Assembly: GCA_017591395.1 (NCBI GenBank)
Contig: WEDG01003956.1
Span: forward strand, 62,001-126,000
Source of the DNA: Schistocephalus solidus
Taxonomy: Eukaryota; Platyhelminthes; Cestoda; Diphyllobothriidea; Diphyllobothriidae
Direction: 5' to 3'
Length of the DNA: 64,000 nt
This document shows positions 36,601-43,392 of the stretch, piece by piece. Each line of letters opens with the position of its first letter. The first letter of the stretch is position 1. A program made the position numbers and the translations under genes. A model generated the notes under the pieces. That model was not told the origin of the DNA, did no database searches, and was given only the letters and a program-made list of their open reading frames with translations.

Positions 36601-39600
36601 TTACCCTGGTTGTAGAATTTTCCTTGTAGGCAAGGCAACCATCAGTCACGATTCCTGTGCAATGTTGCAGGTCGCAAGAACGGTGGGCCCTGCAGGTAGT
36701 GTCAAAGGAGCGGAATCAGCAACCCAACCTCTCGATTGTTAGAGCATTCGTTCACTATCACACGAACCTTATATGGAAATACCTGACCAAAGCGGTTGAA
36801 ATCCCTTTCCAATCTCTTATGTGCTGGCTGACAACAAACATACGCCCTTCCGAGTTCTAAGGCACCCGATAGTTTAGCAGCCGTGCCAGGTGGATCCATG
36901 ACCGTCGCCCATTCTCTAAAACTCTTCTAGGTCAGTATTATTTACCAAATCATGACGCTCAGGGACCTCAGTAATGAGGCGAAACATGGCATTAGCCTAT
37001 TTAGTGTGGTATACTTTTAGTTAAGCCAATGATTTTGACGTTTGTAATCGCGAAAAAGAGGAACTAAGAATTATACCTTTCCAACATTTTTACACAGAAA
37101 AATTCTAACAGTGGCATAGTACCGATGATAATTTCACGAAAAGAAGGTTTTTGATCATTCAGAAAGGAGAACTGATCCCCGAAGAGAGAATTGGTGCAGC
37201 TGACTTTGCCGATTTATATGCTGCTTAATCATCATTTATTTCACCTAATCATTCGTGGGAAATTGGGGTTTCAGCCCAGATAGGTATACCGTTGAAGTAA
37301 ACTTCCTTTCTACTGCACCGGGAATACAAGCAAAAAATCGTGCCGGGGATAGGTCTCGTAAATATTCAACGGGTAATGTTTTGCAACAAGAACTGTGTGA
37401 GTTGCAAACGCTCCTTGCCAGGATGATGCCTAACCCTGAAAAATAAATGAGCGAATCTTTTCTAACGAAAGGAATATTTAAGCCTTTTTCATATTTTTGT
37501 AAATTATGGTTAATTCTCACCTTGTGGACGGGAGAGTCCCATAATGAGGACACAACACTCAACTTTACTATTTGTGATCCCATGTCTAGCTTGGTCGGTT
37601 AAATTACACTGGCCTCTTCCGGTTTTCGAGGGATGACAAGTAAGGCATCAATAACTAACTCGAATTCAGCGAAGAAAAACTTACGTGTCATTCATGTCCT
37701 CGTCAGTCCATCTTGGCCAGTTTTCAATTAATCTTCTCTGTTTCTTTTTCTGCCTTTAAGTCTCGTTTCTTAATTGAAGCTCATAAAAGATGTTAAAGTC
37801 TGAAAGTCTGATGACCGAACGTCTTTTGTAGTTTTATTTTGATGCTCACGCTGCCTGTTGCTCCGTCACTCATAGAGATAAATACCTCGTGGAGGACATT
37901 TTCCCACTTGACAAAATTCGTGTGACGGTCGAGTACACCCCTGCATCGGCGATTATCAAGGTTTCGGAATACACGATGAAGAAGCCGATCGGTGCTGCTG
38001 ACCTGTTTGTCCAGCCCAAAATTCTTCCGAACCGTGAATTAAGGACAAGTCGAGCACGTGAGAGCTCTAGCCCTCCCACGCGGAACAGCTCCTTGCACTA
38101 CCCTCGGAGCAGTTCAGGATCTCGAAGCCCATTGAGAAACTCGAATGGGATCTATGACGACACTGTGAAACCAGTTTTCCCTTTCATTCTCACTTGTCAA
38201 ACAGAAGAGGGTATAGTGGACTACCACCTTGTGGCGGATTGTTTGTAAGTATGCGTATTTCGCTTATTCCCTGTTACCCAAAACTGAAAAAATCATTAAA
38301 CACTATCCAAGTTCAAAGCCTCGACCATTCATTGCACTTCTACACTGTTTTCCACTCTGAGGCAAGCTCACTTTCCCTCCCTCTCTTCTCCTCCATCTTT
38401 GGTCAGCGCACTGCACAACATCCTCCTTCCTCCGGTATTCGATAACATTCGAACATGCATTCATTTGTTTGACCAAGTTCCTATAAATAATTTAATCTTC
38501 TTTCGTTTTTCTATGTCAAATACTGCGGCGGAGGTGGCGGTTGAGAGTGGGGTTCCTCAGGGCTCCGTCCTTGGCCCTATCCTCTTTTTTTATATACATT
38601 GATGACTGCGTAACTGGCTTGGACTTTGACACAGCCACGTTTGCTGACGATATAAAGCTTTGGAAGGTCATCCACAACGCAGCTGATGAAGAAAATCTAC
38701 AGGCGAACTTGCATCGACTCGAGGAATTGTCGCACAACTGGCTCCTCCCATTCGATGCTACCAAGTGCAATATTCTGCGATTCGTCAGAACCAGCTACGG
38801 GCACCAGATAATTTACTATCTGGACGACACACCGCTACCAGAGGTAGAGGCTCAGAAAGATCTAGGAGTATGCATCACGCCCACACTGAAGCCATCGTTC
38901 CATTGCTAAAAAGTAGCAAAATCTGCCACGTATCTAATTAAGCGAGCGTTTGCAAAGTTCGACAAAGAGTGCTTTAATAAGGTCTTCGGGATGTTCGTGC
39001 GACTACAATTGGGATTTGCCATACAAGCCTGGAGACCGTGGTCTGTCAAAGACCACAACACCCTTGAGAAGGTCCATAGACGTGCAACCAAGCTTGTTCA
39101 AGGCCAAAGCTACCTTCCTTACGAGACACGATTGTCTAATCTTGATCTGTTTCCTCTTGACTATAGACAGATACGCGGTGACCTAATACAGGCCTTTCGC
39201 ATGCTTCGGGGTCAGGATTGTTGCCTTGCATCTGGCGACTTCTTTGAGCTGGCCACTACTACTACTTCTCATTAAACTACGTGTGACAGGTGCAAGACTC
39301 GACACAAGAAGGTTCTTCTTCTCCAACATAGTGATTAAGGCCTGGAATGCTCTGCCTGCTGACATAATCATGTCCCCACCCGTTAAATCTTTTAAGCGGA
39401 AGTTTGATCAGTACGGCCATAAGTACCACCACGACATCCGAACCTAACACATTTCCTGAAACATATTCCCATCCACAATTTCCGCGTCATATAACAGACT
39501 ACTCCCTATTTTTGAGTAAAGAAATTTTATAATTGTTTGTCCGATGGCCTGCAGTGAGTCGGGGATATAACCCTTTGTCCAACGTCCATTATATGTCAGC

Positions 39601-42600
39601 CTTTTTTAATTTGCAGTGTCATTGACATCAATAGGGACCTAAAAGGCTTCGCCTATATTTCCCTTAATAAAACTGAACTGAACTGAACTGGCTTTTTATA
39701 AACAAAAGTAACTGAATTTTTACTTAAAAGCTCGAATAGTTGAGCCTTTCTTAGATTCATACACAGGATTGCTGTTTTAGGAAGACGCATCCATGGGTGC
39801 TAGAACGTAGTCTTTCATAGTTAGGAAATTATGACCAGACAAACTAGACTTGCCTGTGTGTACCAATTGTTGGTGCTCTGGCAGCCAATGTCCCAGTAAC
39901 CGCTATTTTTAGCCATGATAAGGTCCCTAGAAATTCGACGTTGTCTGGCCGTTGCCGACCTTAAAATTTTACTTAGACGATGGAATGCGTCACTGACCCA
40001 AGTCACCGTTCCTGCAGGATACAGCAGGTGAACATTTTCAGGAGGAACCACCCGAAAAAGACAATATACAGTAGTTGGTGCGTAATTGAAAATATATATT
40101 TTCGGATTTTAAACGACCATAACCCCATACTGGGTCTTGAATCTACTTGAAAATTTGCGTTTCAAAAGGGTTCAACATAAATTAACTCATTCAGCCGACG
40201 CTCGTTACTGACCTGCAACGCTTTTTCTTGCGGCAACCATCGCTTGTATTTACGGTTTCCTGGACTCCTATTTGTCTGCATAAACTAAGCTGTCTTCTTT
40301 AGCGAATCCTTTCAAAAAGCTCAGGCCACAGCCAGTTGTCAATCCTCATCACACACACGAGGATTTTCCTTTAAAAAAACATATGTTTCTTTACTATACC
40401 TTCTACGATGTTTTTCAGAGCCCTCGGTCCTATTATCAGCCACTGCATCCCAATGTCGAAAATCCCATATAAATAAATATATCATGAAATTATGACATAG
40501 GTTGAGCAACAGATACATATCTTCCGCCAGGTTAAATCTTGTAGTTTAAAAAAATGCATAAAACCTCCCATCTCTCACCTCTCCGATAAGCTTGTTTGTG
40601 CTCGCATATTCGTGAACGGTGTCATCGTGCAGTCTGAACACTGTAATTTAGAGGCAGTTTGACAGGCGATTTGATAAAGTACCCCAGCATGTTCTCCTGC
40701 GTCCAAATAGTCCGTCATTTGGGTGACTACTGTACTCAAAGTAGCTGCCGGACGATAAGTGATACCCCCCCAACTGTGCTGCAACGCCTTCTGTGACCTC
40801 TGATTAAGTTCCCGACCCCTGTTTGTCCTATGCGGGTGCATACTAAGGTGTTGTCTGGTTAGTCAATCGTGCTTATTGGTCCAAATGTTTTAAGCCATTA
40901 CCTATACCCTGGAGGTAGAGCATGGATTCAACTTTGCGGACACAGATGACGAAGCAGGCAGAAATGAATTCAGGAAGCGATCTGATGGAGGCAGGCATAT
41001 TGGCATGCTCCTGGGCTATAACACTCAAGTAGGCAAATATCATGGACCAACTTCCGGCCAAAACCGTACACCGCCACAGCACAGTCAGCCCACAATCAGG
41101 CAGAGGACGTGACACTAGTTCGAGTTATGGCCCTGCCTCTTCCCTCTCCTTTATGGTCTATCACTGGCCCTGAAGGTGGGCTCCTGAACGGGCTCAAATA
41201 CTCCGACTTATACTCCTACCTTATTAGTGGTCACATGCTTTTCCTCAATGCTCATTGCATCATTGTTTTTTGCAGAAATCAAAGAGAACGATGGTTGGAT
41301 GCTCTCAAGGAGGGTTATTACAGCGTCCCAGACTGTGTAACATACGATACATGGGGTGAGTGGTTGAGTACTGACGACATTCCCTAGGTAACAGCGATAA
41401 TTTATTTCAAATTTATGACTTCTGTGAACATGTTTCTTTAGACATGATGATTCTCGAAGAGAAAATTAAAACTTTCCCGTGTTTCCTATTCTCGTCAACT
41501 AGACTGTCCTCAAGTGCTTGCTATCACAGGACATGGCTCCACCGAACCCGATGAACTTGACGTGAAAGAGGGTGACCTCATGAATGTCATCGTTGACCTT
41601 TCTGATGGTGAGCCCCTACAGTTATTTCTACCAACGTTCTTTACGTTCGCGATGAATAGATAGACGGCTTAACAGCGCAATTAACTTTAAGAAGAATGTA
41701 ACCCAGTTGCCATCTGTTAATTAGAAGTTCGATATCCTAACCATTGAGCCACGGGTTCGTTGTCTTGCCGTTTTCAAATGTGAATATCAACCTTGGTGGA
41801 TGGACTCTCATCGAGCCGTTGCGGTTGCTGGCGGGGCTCGAGAGTGAGCCCCAAGACAGAACGGGACGAGTGAGTCCCGTTACCGGTCGGTGAGCGTCAA
41901 TCCACCGACAGGAAGAGCACGCACAAAGGTTCCACTGATATGTCATGCATTTCATGCCTAGTCGCATGACATACTACCAAACCACCGTTCGTCAAGCAGC
42001 TACAACGTCTACCACTGCCCTACTAGCGAATCTGTCCATAATAAACAGATGTTCAATGCATCGTTCTCACTCCCTTCCCACACACCCTTCTTCAAAGGCA
42101 AGGTAAAATCCAGACGACCAGAGGTGGACGTCAACACAACAAAGGACTAAACTATACAGACCGCCTACCCATGTAACACATGACTTGATCATTAACTTCG
42201 CACGTGCCTGAATTCATTGAGGGAGTCTCAGGGTTTCAAGTGAGTAACATCGCCACAAACGTTACACTAAGAAGGAGTCATTACAGCCCACCCCCTGGGT
42301 TCTGAGTAGAGTCCAGTTATTCCGTCAGCAGATTGCCTTTCATCTCAAGACTACTAACATGTAGTAGTTTCAATGCGCATTTGGTCGTTAGTAGTGATGA
42401 ACTTAGACTTGTTTCTGATCTGAATCGATCTAAGTCCCATTTTTATACATCATTAACGTGTTTGAGTCTAGCCAAATGGAAGTGGATGTAGTGGTTAACA
42501 TCATGTGACATCTAGGTCAAACACGGGGACTTTGGACAAGGACCGCATAAAGCCGAATATGGATGTTCAGTCGCTTCATTACTCATTGTGCTCTGATTTC

Positions 42601-43357
42601 CAAATTTAGTGACCCACCCCTAAGTAAGAATATATGTAACGCGAATGTGATAAAAAAAGCCACATTAACTTTTTACTCCTTGCCTTTAGTAAGAGTCATC
42701 AGTCGAGTCACAAAACTACTAAATATGAGTTCCGTGAGTTTCTTTAGCGATCGGTGAGCATTTGTCAATCTTCCCGACCTAAATCTGCAAGACAATCGGT
42801 CCATGGCCCAATGATAAGAGCGTTAGACTCCTGAGCAACAAGTCACAGGTGCGAGCTTCGGGTGGTGCGCCGCCTGGGGTAGTGTATGATCGGTTGTGCC
42901 ACCTAAAATGGCCACGTGGTAGATTTGCTGGACCAACACAAGGGACAAATCAGGGTGCGGCAGGCGTTCTTATTCTGGGATGCGGTCCCACAATAAATCC
43001 CGAAGGCAGCATAAACACGCGTAGGTGCAGGCTCATGCCGCACCCCACTCTCCCTCTCCGTGGGAGATGTTTCATCTGCACCCGACTCCACATCCGGTCT
43101 TATTGACTATGTCTTGACACAGCGGACAGGCGAGCGAGGGAAGAGAGATTGAGTTAGATGCAGTGAGAGTCTACTATCACTTCAAACTAATTCGCGTTCA
43201 TGTCACCGTCCGTGTACCACCCTTCTGTGGAGAATACGGTGGGTATCGTCGGACTACGACGGTTGAACTCTCGTATGACTGTCTGATGATGGCTAATGGC
43301 CATTTCAGTCTCCCTGGTCTTTGTCGGCATTGTTAACCTGTCTTTACTACTACTGCG

Positions 43358-43392
<35 letters not shown>

